From: a virus
Virus record (IMG/VR): IMGVR_UViG_3300010392_000092
Coordinates: 1 to 32,126 of that record
Strand: one strand, 5' to 3'
DNA length: 32,126 bases
The notes beneath the pieces were generated by a model, which had not been told where the DNA came from, did no database searches, and saw only the letters and a list, made by a program, of their open reading frames with translations. The translations under genes were made by a program, and so were the position numbers. Shown here in pieces: positions 7,351-16,681 of this stretch (positions within the stretch are counted from its first letter, which is position 1; each line of letters starts with the position of its first letter).

Positions 7351-10314
7351 CTAAGGTGCAACAGCTTCCCCTGTCGGTTCCTCGAGAGAGGGTAGACCTG
7401 AGAGTATCTGAGCGGTGAAGTCTTCTTCGACGAAGCCTCCTTCATCCGGTGAAGGTGCGTTTAAACCGACTGAATCACCTACCATAATACCTAATGAGGT
7501 GGCCACATCGGGAGTCTCGTCTATCAAGAGACTTCGTAGAACAGGGGAAGCTATCAGCATTGCTTGCACCATTTTAGTTCTGTCCCCTTTGCCTGCACGC
7601 GTAGCAATAGCTCTCGTCACAGGGTTGGACAATATGGCCGCTGCTACACCGTAACCTATGTGCTTACCGAAGCTCTTAGGGCTAAGTGTCATGATATCGG
7701 CCATAAGCCCTCCAGCGACTAAGCCTCCAACAGCATCGGTAGCTTTATCCTTTTGCTCTCTCATCGAGGCAACTCTTGCGAGATCACCCAGGATAGACAT
7801 AGCCTCTGGCTCAATTACCTTAGAGAGCTTGTTACGAGTGTTTTCGTCGCCTAGTATCTTCGCTATGCCGATAGACTTAAGAACCTTCTCGGGTTCAGCA
7901 TCGAGAGAACGTAGGGTATCTTCAGGTTGGACGGTTCTGGCGGCGTCCAAAAAGATCTTGTGGATCGTGCGCCGTTGAACATCCTCATAGAGATCTGGAT
8001 CTAGTTTGATGATGCTCATGACTTCTTCGACTTCGTCCAAGCTACCGATGTCGAGGTATTTATCGACGAATTCGTCAGAACGTATGAAGTCACGAACATT
8101 ACCTTCGTCGATGTTCCCTTTGACTAAGCGTTGAACGATCGAGTTTTTGTAGATCCTGCTTTCCTTCTTAGAAGCCTTGACCATTCGCTCTAAACTGTCG
8201 GCTGTCGCTCCCGGTTTTCGCAAAGCTTTCAAGGCCATTTCGATAGGCACATTCTCGTCTATCAAACCTCGGCTTAGAGCTTCGTTCAATAGCCCTTGAG
8301 AACCTTTACCTAGAAGGTCATCTGCCATCTCCGCTTCGAGGCCCGAGAACAATTCCGCGAAGCGTTTGACGTTCATCACATTCGACCCAGCGAGCGCGTT
8401 ACCCGTTAGGGTGTCGAGGATGGAGCGTTTTAAAGTGTCGAAAGCCGCTAATCCTGCGAGCCTGACTTCAGGGTTCTCAAGGTCCTTCATCTCGGAGGTG
8501 AGAGCCTCCTTCAATCGGAAATACTGATCAGGGTCTTGACTCGCCTCATTCACTACGCGGAAAGGCCCGATCTTCTTTTGTGTGGAGGTAGCAAGCAGCT
8601 CATTAACACCCTTTACCTGAAAGCGTTCAATATTGTTCCGGTAGAAACTATTCGCTCTCTCTAGGTTGAACTTCAAACTATCTGAGGGCAATGCGTCAAC
8701 ACCTTCTTCGATGGCTCTCGTGATGGAGCTTGCCAGCTCCTTCAAGCGTTTACTGGGAACGTCATCAAGTATTTGACCGTCACTTAACGCATCGTTAATC
8801 TGTGTTCTGAGATTTCTTAGTTCCGAGAGAGGTATTTCATCGTCCAGTTTGTCGAAGCCTTGTAGCGTCCGACTCAAACCTGAAGGGATAAACTCTGGAA
8901 TAGGTTCCCGCCCTCCTCCTTCAATGACTTCCTTGGTGATCGCTTCACCACGTTCCCCTACCATTCCAGTATCTACTATCTTCTTAGATTCTGGGATAGT
9001 CGATTTAGTGAACTGTTTCCTAATCTCTGCGACCTGCTTCTTGATAGGTGCTACGTTAAACTTCGGATCAACTCTCAGGATAGGCTCGTAAAGTTTCTCG
9101 GCTCTAGCTCGAAATGCTGCATGAGAAGCTCTTAAAGCCCCTCTGGTCACTTCCCCCGTCGCCTGCTTTCCAACAGAGACACGAGCCAAAGGAGTCGACC
9201 TCATAATCTGATTCTTAATGAAGTCAGAACCCGCTTTAACGTTCGCCAAAGTCTCAGCCAAAAGCCTCTCGTCGGTCAAATTCGTGTGCTCTTGAAGCAA
9301 CCTCAAAGCTCTTGCGTTCACGTCCTGTAAACGGGGTAAACCCTCACCTCCTAGCAGATACCTTTCTACGTCACGTATCGCCTGCTCCTGCCTAGCTACG
9401 AAAACGTTCCGCATTCCGCCGCCTACAGGTGTCTTCTCTGTTATGCCCTCAGCTCTCAGTATGAAAGGGCGTCCCGTAGATTCCCCCACGGATAAAGGTA
9501 TCGTGATGCCTGTTTTTTGTTTGATCCTACCTATCGCCTCGATGCCTTGAGTTTGAACGAACCCTCTGCCACCCGTTACAGCTCTATCCACCATGCGGCC
9601 CATCCCTAGCGGAAGTAGACCTAGACCTAAATCGAAGAGACCTTCCCCTGGGAGTTCTTTCAAGGACTGTTTCCCGACATCTCTAAGTTCTTCCAGCCCA
9701 CCTCCTGTGCCCAGCACCGTAGAGGCTTCCCCTAAAGCCTCTGCTGACTTCGCGGCACCTGTAGACGCAGTAGCCATAACCCCTAACCGGGCTATCGTCG
9801 CCGCAATACCCATGCCCGTTGTGGCCGTCGCGGTGGCAGGAAGTGCTGCGAGTGCCGCGAAAGCTGCCCCTGTGCCTAGTAAGGCTTTCGACAGATCGGC
9901 GATATCCCCTGACGACATCGAACGTTCATCGAATAGAAGATCCTTCTGAGCGCCGGTCTCAGGATCCTTGACCCCTCTAATAATGAAGTTGCCTCCTTCG
10001 ATGGGTTCGACGACAGACCCTTTAAAAGCTTGTTGTAGGAGTTCCTGCTGCCTCTCCTCGTTGTCTGTGAGACCTACCTTAGAACGTGTGAGAAAATCGA
10101 CTCCTGTTTCCGTGTCAAGGGGTATGAACGCACCTTCCTCATCACGTCGAGAATGCCTAGACAAGAAGTTTACGGTCGTATCCGCAGCGAGCCTAGGATC
10201 ATCCTCGATAAAAGCTAGAGGTCGATCAGGTGTGAGATCAATGTCTACCGGGAGACTCTCGGTTCGAGCAGCGGTCTCGATACCTTCCATTATCTGTGAG
10301 GTAAAGTCGGGCAT
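7351..10314 (-). CDS. Large putative internal virion (ejection) protein
   Basis: This 987-residue protein is the last gene of the late block. Residues 140-190 are a long Ala/Gly-rich hydrophobic stretch (GAAFAALAALPATATATTG and beyond), and another hydrophobic Gly-rich segment lies near 880-930; between them are long charged helices. Size, amphipathic helices, hydrophobic segments and position after nozzle and connector genes fit the internal or ejection proteins of short-tailed phages (the role of T7 gp15/gp16), which form a channel through the envelope. No lytic transglycosylase or other enzyme motif is visible. ATG 10314 lies 3 bases after the stop of the upstream gene. The role is inferred from context, not from a recognised family. 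Confidence 0.6.
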   Translation of the reverse strand: MPDFTSQIMEGIETAARTESLPVDIDLTPDRPLAFIEDDPRLAADTTVNFLSRHSRRDEEGAFIPLDTETGVDFLTRSKVGLTDNEERQQELLQQAFKGSVVEPIEGGNFIIRGVKDPETGAQKDLLFDERSMSSGDIADLSKALLGTGAAFAALAALPATATATTGMGIAATIARLGVMATASTGAAKSAEALGEASTVLGTGGGLEELRDVGKQSLKELPGEGLFDLGLGLLPLGMGRMVDRAVTGGRGFVQTQGIEAIGRIKQKTGITIPLSVGESTGRPFILRAEGITEKTPVGGGMRNVFVARQEQAIRDVERYLLGGEGLPRLQDVNARALRLLQEHTNLTDERLLAETLANVKAGSDFIKNQIMRSTPLARVSVGKQATGEVTRGALRASHAAFRARAEKLYEPILRVDPKFNVAPIKKQVAEIRKQFTKSTIPESKKIVDTGMVGERGEAITKEVIEGGGREPIPEFIPSGLSRTLQGFDKLDDEIPLSELRNLRTQINDALSDGQILDDVPSKRLKELASSITRAIEEGVDALPSDSLKFNLERANSFYRNNIERFQVKGVNELLATSTQKKIGPFRVVNEASQDPDQYFRLKEALTSEMKDLENPEVRLAGLAAFDTLKRSILDTLTGNALAGSNVMNVKRFAELFSGLEAEMADDLLGKGSQGLLNEALSRGLIDENVPIEMALKALRKPGATADSLERMVKASKKESRIYKNSIVQRLVKGNIDEGNVRDFIRSDEFVDKYLDIGSLDEVEEVMSIIKLDPDLYEDVQRRTIHKIFLDAARTVQPEDTLRSLDAEPEKVLKSIGIAKILGDENTRNKLSKVIEPEAMSILGDLARVASMREQKDKATDAVGGLVAGGLMADIMTLSPKSFGKHIGYGVAAAILSNPVTRAIATRAGKGDRTKMVQAMLIASPVLRSLLIDETPDVATSLGIMVGDSVGLNAPSPDEGGFVEEDFTAQILSGLPSLEEPTGEAVAP

Positions 10315-10317
10315 CGA

Positions 10318-11550
10318 TTATGAGTCTTCCTTCAAGAAGTTTAACACAGACCCCTCGCTGTCCTTAAAGGACGATTGATTCATCAATTCGTTGACCCTTT
10401 GGACCTGACGTTTGAGAGTCGCTTCATCTGTTGCTATCTTCCCAAAACCACCCGAATGAAACCTCTCCATGATCTCCCTAGGAGTCAACAAGGAGACGTC
10501 AAGTTGATCCACCTTCAAGCTATCGGGAATACTCAAACCTGCACGTTGCGCTTTACGTTTCGCACTCTCGACCAACAGACGAGACGTTCTAGCCATTGCA
10601 CGTTTATATCTCTTCGGGTTGTCGATGAAGTTGAGTTCAAGCTCTCTTGTGAGTCCCGCTCGTTCAGGTTCAGCTATGTTGCTATCCGACTTCAACTGAG
10701 GAACAATTTTAGCTCGAAAAAGCGGCAGTTGCGTAGCCAAGTCCGAAGCTGCCCCAGGATCATTTACCCCCAAACGCTCAAGTATCCTAGAGACTAGACC
10801 CCCTGGCCCTATCGTCGAGGGATCAGCCATGTTGATCATGTTAGCTCCCATCACCGCTACGTCCGTAGCAGCCCCTAGACCCTCCTCAACCTTGTTAATC
10901 CCTGCCGCAGACAGTCCAGAGCTTTCCCCGGCACCCGATGTCTCAATAACCTCAACAGTACCGTCCGGGTTTATCCTAGTTGTGATATTACGCCCTGTAG
11001 GCGTTGAGCCTGTCACGTTCCCTTCGGCGTCCACTGATAGCTTAGCGGCAGGACCAACCAAGTCTATGATCCTTTGACGAGCCAACTGCTGCTGCTCTAA
11101 AGTGGGACGTGCAGCTCTCTCCTCGGATGTGATCTGAGCCCTCTCTTTCACTCTATCTTGCAGAGTCATGAGCGCGTCCGCTCTCTTAATAAATTGATCA
11201 CGCACCGGGTTATCTTCCGATGTGCCATAGGTCGATTGCATCACCTCATCGATCTGATCCACGGGCGAGCCGGAGTTATACCATTGAGCAATACGTTGAT
11301 TAGCAATCACGTCCTGTTCTTGCATCGCCAATTGAGCCAGTTGCGACGCTTCTCCCGCTTTAACTTTCAGAGCAGTTGATATGTTAGCTAGCCTAGTCTG
11401 CTCCTCTTCCAGATTAAGTCGTCTATCCGCTTGATCGAGTTGACGATCCTGCTGGGCTATCTGCACGCCTCTCGCAAAGAAGTCTCCGAAACCTTGGCCC
11501 CCTGTCGCGAACTGAGCCTGTTGAAAAATCTGTGCTACTGTATCTGCCAT
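10318..11550 (-). CDS. Putative internal virion protein, coiled-coil
   Basis: This 410-residue protein is rich in Gln, Ala, Glu and Arg. The N-terminal third (about residues 30-80) is a strong heptad region (QQDRQLDQADRRLNLEEEQ), followed by a helical middle and a GS/T-rich linker near 170-215. No enzyme motif is seen. It sits between two other probable ejection proteins with spacers of 3 and 8 bases. Such coiled-coil proteins in this position are usually minor virion components injected with the DNA. It could equally be a tail-needle or assembly helper; no family name can be given. Confidence 0.55.
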   Translation of the reverse strand: MADTVAQIFQQAQFATGGQGFGDFFARGVQIAQQDRQLDQADRRLNLEEEQTRLANISTALKVKAGEASQLAQLAMQEQDVIANQRIAQWYNSGSPVDQIDEVMQSTYGTSEDNPVRDQFIKRADALMTLQDRVKERAQITSEERAARPTLEQQQLARQRIIDLVGPAAKLSVDAEGNVTGSTPTGRNITTRINPDGTVEVIETSGAGESSGLSAAGINKVEEGLGAATDVAVMGANMINMADPSTIGPGGLVSRILERLGVNDPGAASDLATQLPLFRAKIVPQLKSDSNIAEPERAGLTRELELNFIDNPKRYKRAMARTSRLLVESAKRKAQRAGLSIPDSLKVDQLDVSLLTPREIMERFHSGGFGKIATDEATLKRQVQRVNELMNQSSFKDSEGSVLNFLKEDS

Positions 11551-11558
11551 ACCTAACC

Positions 11559-12368
11559 TTATGCGAACATCCCCATCAAGCCCCCACTACCTGGTTGCCC
11601 TGTGTTAGGGAAGCCTCCTTGAACATTGTTCTTAGAAAGGGTAGGAACATTAGAGGCTTGAACGCTCTGTTTCATAAACGCTTGTCCTGCTGCGAGAGCC
11701 CCAAATTGACCTACCGTTTGCCCGAAGGCGCTCACGCCCCGGCCTATCGCCGCTTGCATGGGTGAAGGGGCAGCTTTCACCCCAGCCGCCATGAGATCAC
11801 GTTGGAAACGGGCATTCCGCTCATTCGTCGCATGTTGCAAACGTTGCTGAGGAGAGAAGAACATCGTTTGCACGTTAAACGGGTTGGGGTTGATCAGTTG
11901 AGCTAGAGCCCCGAATTGCTGGAAACCTGTCTGCTGCAACCCAAGCGACGTCAACCCGAGATCCCTCGCGGTCAAGTTCGAGCTAAGTCCCGCGCCTTGA
12001 AAGCCTCCCGCGAAGCTACGTGCCGTTGAAGCTCGTCGAACTTGTTGTGATACATCGGTCGGAATCTCGCCTCTAAGCAACGCCGATACATTCGAACTTG
12101 CTTGAGCAAACTGCCCGGGCAAGCCAGCATCTAACGCGGCTCGTTGGTTCCTGATCTGCAACGCGTTGACCTCCCGTCCGAGAGCCTCCAGGGAGGCTAA
12201 GCTCTGCCGGTTATCCTCGATGGTCTGCGTTTGTTGCTCGCCCGCGTCCACTGCATGAAACTTCGGGACTTTGGGCTTGCTACCGCCACCTATGAGACCT
12301 CCGAGCACAGAGCCTCCTATAGAGCCTACCGCTGACATCGCAAGTCCTGCACCTAATCCTATCGGCAT
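11559..12368 (-). CDS. Putative minor structural / internal virion protein with Gly-zipper N-terminus
   Basis: This 269-residue protein starts with a Gly/Ala-rich hydrophobic segment (GLGAGLAMSAVGSIGGSVLG, residues 4-23, then GLIGGG), a likely membrane-inserting Gly-zipper. The middle is helical and Gln/Arg-rich (residues 40-110), followed by LTARDLGLTSLGLQQTGFQQ and an INPNPFN motif; the C-terminus is low-complexity Gly/Ser/Pro. This layout recurs in minor virion proteins of uncultured short-tailed phages, where the Gly-rich end may help cross the host membrane. Only 2 bases separate it from the upstream connector-like gene. Function is inferred from context. Confidence 0.55.
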   Translation of the reverse strand: MPIGLGAGLAMSAVGSIGGSVLGGLIGGGSKPKVPKFHAVDAGEQQTQTIEDNRQSLASLEALGREVNALQIRNQRAALDAGLPGQFAQASSNVSALLRGEIPTDVSQQVRRASTARSFAGGFQGAGLSSNLTARDLGLTSLGLQQTGFQQFGALAQLINPNPFNVQTMFFSPQQRLQHATNERNARFQRDLMAAGVKAAPSPMQAAIGRGVSAFGQTVGQFGALAAGQAFMKQSVQASNVPTLSKNNVQGGFPNTGQPGSGGLMGMFA

Positions 12369-12370
12369 AA

Positions 12371-13624
12371 CTAAATTGGGTTAAAGACTTCCATTCCTCC
12401 GGAGCCCCCGTCTACGTGTTTGATATCGAATTTTACTCCGTCGCCAAGATGCGCTGAGAGTTCCCCCTCGATCTCGCGGAGTGCTTTCCCTTCGAAGGCT
12501 TCCGCCTCCCGTATCCTGTTCTGGTCTTCTCTCTGTATCGCCATGCACATTAGTTTGATCGCAGCTAAGTTATCGATCACGAGAAAATCGTTGTCTACCG
12601 ATACGGGAACGTGGCGAAGCCTTGCAAGAACAGTGAGAGATTTGTTCTCACACGAGGAGGTAGACGCCGCGCACGCCCCGTAATTCGATAGACCCGGGAA
12701 AAGCATTCTTCGATACGTCGGCAAAGTCTCACTCGGCTCGTAAGCCGCTATCTGCCTCTGCTCTATCGACGCTGTTGAATCCCAAGTCCACATATCTACT
12801 CGACCGTCAGTCACCTCTTTCACTACCCTCGTTACCTTCGTGAAAGTGTTAGTCGAGTTTACAGCAGTCGCTGCTAAAGTTAATTGCTCACCGTCGATCC
12901 AAGTCCCTGCAACCTCTGTCCGGATCCACTGAGCGTTCTCATCGTAGCCCATGACGGTCACGATTTTCCCAGCATCATCCGCAGCCGTGCTCGAGAGAGC
13001 CCGAATCTTGCGGTTATACCCGATACTCGCCGTCGCGGTAGCTCCTGTGCCCCCTCCTCCCGAGAACGAGATCGTAGGCGCCGTGGTGTAACCCGAACCC
13101 GAGTTCGTAATCGTCACCGAAGTAACCGCATCCCCTGTCAGGACAGCCGTTCCCGTAACCCCATTACCTGTCGTGTCGGTAGAGTCATTCGTGAAAGTCA
13201 CCGTCGGTGCAGACGTATACCCACTACCCCCTGCCGTAATCGCAATTGAGGTGATGCTTTTCCCGCTCGCCACGGAGTTGAATGTCGCCACCCTCCCATG
13301 ATCCAGCAACTCACGCCCAATCGACTTATCCCCGTCATAGAGATAAGTCCCGTTCCCTAGAAACTCATGCCAGATTGGGCGAACGATGCCCGGGGTATTA
13401 CAAACCGCGAAGCTCTCCACAGTGCGGATCTGCCTCGGAAGCACGATACAACTATCGTTGATACAGAATCGATACCTCGCGAGCCCTCCGACTGACTGAT
13501 TAGGACGGTTCAACAGACGCTCTTGCGCTTCGTTGATATGGTCAGCGACACGGGAATCCGTCGAGCACATACCGAGTGCTCTTGCGACTGTCGACTTCGC
13601 TTCGCCTAGCGTCAGGAAACTCAT
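12371..13624 (-). CDS. Putative head-tail connector protein with two GSGY repeats
   Basis: This 417-residue protein begins with a helical module ending DHINEAQERLLNRP (residues 28-41), then IVLPRQIRTVESF and a PIWHEFLGNGTYLYD stretch. Late in the chain come IKLMCMAIQREDQNRIREAEAFEGKAL-type helices. This helix-strand-helix plan resembles the adaptor or gatekeeper proteins (the role of T7 gp11) that close the head and bind the tail. Two internal repeats of about 38 residues (124-163 and 166-201), each with a GSGYTxAPT motif and a Gly/Thr-rich end, interrupt it; they look like small beta modules exposed on the virion. It starts next to the collar fibre gene at 13625. The family assignment is tentative. 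Confidence 0.55.
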   Translation of the reverse strand: MSFLTLGEAKSTVARALGMCSTDSRVADHINEAQERLLNRPNQSVGGLARYRFCINDSCIVLPRQIRTVESFAVCNTPGIVRPIWHEFLGNGTYLYDGDKSIGRELLDHGRVATFNSVASGKSITSIAITAGGSGYTSAPTVTFTNDSTDTTGNGVTGTAVLTGDAVTSVTITNSGSGYTTAPTISFSGGGGTGATATASIGYNRKIRALSSTAADDAGKIVTVMGYDENAQWIRTEVAGTWIDGEQLTLAATAVNSTNTFTKVTRVVKEVTDGRVDMWTWDSTASIEQRQIAAYEPSETLPTYRRMLFPGLSNYGACAASTSSCENKSLTVLARLRHVPVSVDNDFLVIDNLAAIKLMCMAIQREDQNRIREAEAFEGKALREIEGELSAHLGDGVKFDIKHVDGGSGGMEVFNPI

Positions 13625-14371
13625 TTACGATCCCTTGTAGTTCAATCGTCCCGTTCTCTTGATCCAGTATCCCGCTTTATACGGATTAAGCGAGTCAAAA
13701 GCTTCTCCAGATGTCCCTTCCAGACTCGTCGTTTGCACCCCGATCACATCGAAAGACGTTGCCGACGAGCCATGAGTGTGCCCCGAGTTCTCGTGAAACC
13801 CGTCATCCGTCAACCCTGAAGGGTCGTTCGGTTGGTTCCCGCCCGAGATTCGCACATAAGCCTTACCGAGATGCGTATGATCCGGAAGCTGATTCGAGGC
13901 CAAAGTAACCTGGTCAACTCCTCCCGTATCCCCTTTCCCGATCACAGTAGCACTCGTAGGAAGCGCCCCCGCATGGAGCGGAAATCGCCCTTGGTAAGTC
14001 GTATCCTCTTCCCACATAGGCCCGCTCGACGCTCCAACGGTCCCCGACGCACCTCCGTCGAAGGTCAAAAGCTCCGTAAGGGTTCCCGCATACCACAACC
14101 GAACCTTCCCGTTCGCCTCGTAAGGATGTCGATGTATCCAGGCCCCTCCATCCCATCTGTAAATACGATCATTGTCAGTATCGAGCCAAAGCTTATCTCG
14201 ATCCGTTGCCGCCGGTTGTGCGCTCGACACGATGACCACCGTAAACGACGAGGACTCAAAGTTGACAACTGCCCTCGAGAGGATATCGTTGTTGTAGGTC
14301 TGCGGGTCAGTAGGCCAGCAATAGCCCGTAGGGAGCGTCCCCGGTATGATCTTGAGAGTTGCTACTGCCAT
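13625..14371 (-). CDS. Tail-collar-type short fibre protein
   Basis: This 248-residue protein has an N-terminal attachment-like part with PAATDRDKLWLDTDNDRIYRWDGGAW (near 53-78), a common fibre linker. Next comes a GGVDQVTL-x-x-NQLPDHTHL stretch near 160-176 and a second histidine motif SGHTHG near 205. The C-terminus ends NPYKAGYWIKRTGRLNY, the usual close of the phage tail-collar domain. The LPDHTH motif is characteristic of these fibres; in T4 gp12 a related His pair binds metal at the trimer tip. It lies between nozzle-like and connector-like genes, which suits a short fibre attached to the tail hub. Confidence 0.75.
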   Translation of the reverse strand: MAVATLKIIPGTLPTGYCWPTDPQTYNNDILSRAVVNFESSSFTVVIVSSAQPAATDRDKLWLDTDNDRIYRWDGGAWIHRHPYEANGKVRLWYAGTLTELLTFDGGASGTVGASSGPMWEEDTTYQGRFPLHAGALPTSATVIGKGDTGGVDQVTLASNQLPDHTHLGKAYVRISGGNQPNDPSGLTDDGFHENSGHTHGSSATSFDVIGVQTTSLEGTSGEAFDSLNPYKAGYWIKRTGRLNYKGS

Positions 14372-14372
14372 A

Positions 14373-16205
14373 TTACGTGGTGGTTGTGTAACTAAAATCG
14401 TCTTCTGGGCACCCTGTGACCGACGTCGCGGACACTGCCGCAGGCGGGCAAGCCCCGCTGTAATCCTCTGGAATCTCCATGCCCTCTAAACGCAACCGTT
14501 TGATCCTCGCGAAACCTGTAATCTCGATCCGCATCGAGAAAGTATACCCATTCGCGTAAGGTTTCAGCGTCACCGTGTCGCAATCCCCTGTAAACTCAGG
14601 CAACCGAACCCTCGAGCGATACTGCTCCCGGTAGTTAGAGGGGGTATTACACGGAACAAGATTGCAATCCTTGTAGGTCGCCTGCTCCTGCCAAGAGTGA
14701 TGAGCTTGCCACACCGGCTCGTTATCCGGTCGAAACTTCGTCACGAAGTCCACCTGCCCCGTCAACCGGTCATACCAGATCGAAGCCGTCCTTAGCTTCT
14801 TCAAGCTCCACCCGTCGTCGTTAAACCGATACGAGGGAGTCTCGACCACCCACTCGATGGCGTTATCCTCCGAGTCAAACTTGTCCTCCTTCGACAACTC
14901 CCACAGTTGGATATCATCGCTCGAGGTATCGAGGGTAAAGATCAGACAGCGATCAGCGTCTTGATGGTAAACCGCTTGGAGCATGTTCAGCCCTGTCCAG
15001 ACACCCTCCCACTGAGGCCGACCCCGCTCGAACATGCTCGACACAGGGTGAAAGTCTAGTGCCACGAGACCCTGATGGACATAACCATGCTCAACCCCGC
15101 TCGAATCCGTATAACGGTAAGGCGCCGCGAGCTGTAAAAGCCTATTATCGAAGAGCACCGCGCTCCCGAACTGAAGAGCGTGCGCGTTATCCCGCTCGAG
15201 GATACGGTCAACCTCCGAGGAGAGGGCTGTGTTCACCCAAGTCCCGTGGTCGCGTCTCGCTATCGAGAAGGAGCGAACTCCATCGGCTGATCTGAACCAG
15301 ATATCCCCGTTGACATTCACAGTCGAGTTCTGCGATACTGCCCCTGCTCCGAGAATGGAGATTGTTTGAATAGGCGAACGTAAGTTCTGCCACTGATCGC
15401 GATCGAACGGCGCGTCCACCGAGAGAACCCCTTTGGTAGTGAATACCTGAAGCGGTCCTTGACCTGTCGTCGTGTCCTGAATTGCCACCGATCTCATCGC
15501 CACGATCTTACCGGCATCCTCGCCCACAGTGAAGGCCCCTCCCCCGTTGAGGAAGTTGTTCTCCGTGAACGAGAGCAAGTCCTTCGTCTGACCCGTCACC
15601 GAGTAAGTGAGGTCTCCGGCCACAAAAGATTTCCCATCGGGCAATGCCACCCACAGACGGCCCTTGTTGTAAGCCATCACAGTGCCCACCGGAACCTCGT
15701 CACTCCCCGTCGTTGACCTAGGTTCCGCTCGACGTAAGCTCGCCCCGTTGTAGATAAGCGGCACAGAGGAGCCGTCTTGAACGATCAAGAACTCCTCCGC
15801 TTGGACCATCCAAACCTTGTTCAGATTCGAGGGGTTCGTCTCTCCCGACGATGTCGAGAGGTCGGTAACCTCATATGAGTCGAGGTCAAGACGGAAGATC
15901 CGCCCCGAGATCGATACGATGATCGAGGTCGCACCTCTTGTATCGGTGTAAGGGTGAGCGCCTTGCCAGCACCCGTCTTCGAAAGCGTCTCGAACCGCCG
16001 TATCAACAGCCCCGTCCTCATCTAAAAATCTAAGCACTCGCTGCTTCCAGCCCGGGCGACACTGAGGATACCCATTCCGAGTAGTCCCGTTCACCATCCA
16101 TGCGAGTTGATCAGCCGGGATAGCCTCTGACGCAAGCGAGGTGTTGACTCCTCGTCTTACGATGTTGAAGCCTGCATAGGAACCGAACTGATCAGCGATG
16201 CTCAC
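14373..16205 (-). CDS. Tail nozzle / hub-like protein (beta-propeller type)
   Basis: This 610-residue protein begins GSYAGFNIVRRGVNTSLAS, then MVNGTTRNGYPQCRPGW (residues 37-53). That pattern, an N-terminal GG/RG-N-x-S segment followed by N-x-x-R-x-G-x-x-x-RPG, is usual for podovirus nozzle and hub proteins (the role of T7 gp12). The body is a series of beta strands with W and Y residues spaced as in propeller blades (IIVSISGRIFRLD, GRLWVALPDGKSF, GDIWFRSADGVRSF, QLWELSKEDKF). The start is GTG at 16205, overlapping the stop of the upstream lipoprotein gene as GTGA, so translation is probably coupled. The C-terminus is Cys/Thr-rich. Confidence 0.65.
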   Translation of the reverse strand: MSIADQFGSYAGFNIVRRGVNTSLASEAIPADQLAWMVNGTTRNGYPQCRPGWKQRVLRFLDEDGAVDTAVRDAFEDGCWQGAHPYTDTRGATSIIVSISGRIFRLDLDSYEVTDLSTSSGETNPSNLNKVWMVQAEEFLIVQDGSSVPLIYNGASLRRAEPRSTTGSDEVPVGTVMAYNKGRLWVALPDGKSFVAGDLTYSVTGQTKDLLSFTENNFLNGGGAFTVGEDAGKIVAMRSVAIQDTTTGQGPLQVFTTKGVLSVDAPFDRDQWQNLRSPIQTISILGAGAVSQNSTVNVNGDIWFRSADGVRSFSIARRDHGTWVNTALSSEVDRILERDNAHALQFGSAVLFDNRLLQLAAPYRYTDSSGVEHGYVHQGLVALDFHPVSSMFERGRPQWEGVWTGLNMLQAVYHQDADRCLIFTLDTSSDDIQLWELSKEDKFDSEDNAIEWVVETPSYRFNDDGWSLKKLRTASIWYDRLTGQVDFVTKFRPDNEPVWQAHHSWQEQATYKDCNLVPCNTPSNYREQYRSRVRLPEFTGDCDTVTLKPYANGYTFSMRIEITGFARIKRLRLEGMEIPEDYSGACPPAAVSATSVTGCPEDDFSYTTTT

Positions 16206-16681
16206 TTCAGCTTACCTCTTTGCTTCTCTGCCTCACTTAATAGCCCGAGTAGTTGAGCCTTCACCGTCGGATCCGGCACCGTAGCTGCCATCGTTTGAAT
16301 ACTCCGTGCGAGAGTAGCCAAACCGTTATCGGCAGCACGCCCGAGATTCGAGAACTTCGAGAAGAGAATCCACATACCCATCAAGAGAACGAGACCTAGG
16401 CAACCGATGAAGATCGAAACCATAACAGGGATCGAGATCTTAGAAGAGACATCCTCCCGCGCTCCAGCGTTCGAAGAAGAGTCGTGAGAGAGCTTAAGCT
16501 CCTCGTGAAAAGGTTGTCCATCCGCCCCCATCCCACTCGTTGTGACCTTCTCAATCATCAAGTTCTGCGCGTTCGCGATACTCTCAGTAGCTTGAACACT
16601 CTCGGTGCGCTTCTGAGGAAGCATCGAGGACATACAGCCTGTGAAACCGAGAACCAGTAGAATTGCGAGGAACTTTTTCAT
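16202..16681 (-). CDS. Lipoprotein with central membrane span (possible unimolecular-spanin-like lysis protein)
   Basis: This 159-residue protein has a classic export signal (MKK then FLAILLVLGFTGC), with C16 as the likely lipidated residue, although Phe at -3 is not ideal. A second hydrophobic segment (residues 84-108, VMVSIFIGCLGLVLLMGMWI) spans the inner membrane, and about 50 residues follow. A lipid-anchored N-terminus plus an inner-membrane segment is the design of phage T1-type unimolecular spanins, which link the two membranes in the final lysis step; here the tail after the span is longer than usual. It overlaps the holin-like gene (ATGA at 16678-16681). Other roles, such as superinfection exclusion, remain possible. 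Confidence 0.5.
   Translation of the reverse strand: MKKFLAILLVLGFTGCMSSMLPQKRTESVQATESIANAQNLMIEKVTTSGMGADGQPFHEELKLSHDSSSNAGAREDVSSKISIPVMVSIFIGCLGLVLLMGMWILFSKFSNLGRAADNGLATLARSIQTMAATVPDPTVKAQLLGLLSEAEKQRGKLK

Noticed and set aside
7350-7420. Bidirectional terminator between the converging blocks
   Set aside because: Only a short CCTC/GAGG hairpin inside the end of the minus-strand gene was found, with no T-run.
9593-10378. Plus-strand open frames opposite the large ejection-like gene
   Set aside because: They are Ser/Pro/Arg-rich mirror frames of the minus-strand gene with no motifs, ribosome sites or neighbours; the same holds for other plus-strand frames between 7351 and 32126.
12990-13260. 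Repeat array resembling CRISPR
   Set aside because: The similarity comes from the two GSGYTxAPT protein repeats in the connector-like gene; unit lengths differ and no spacers are present.
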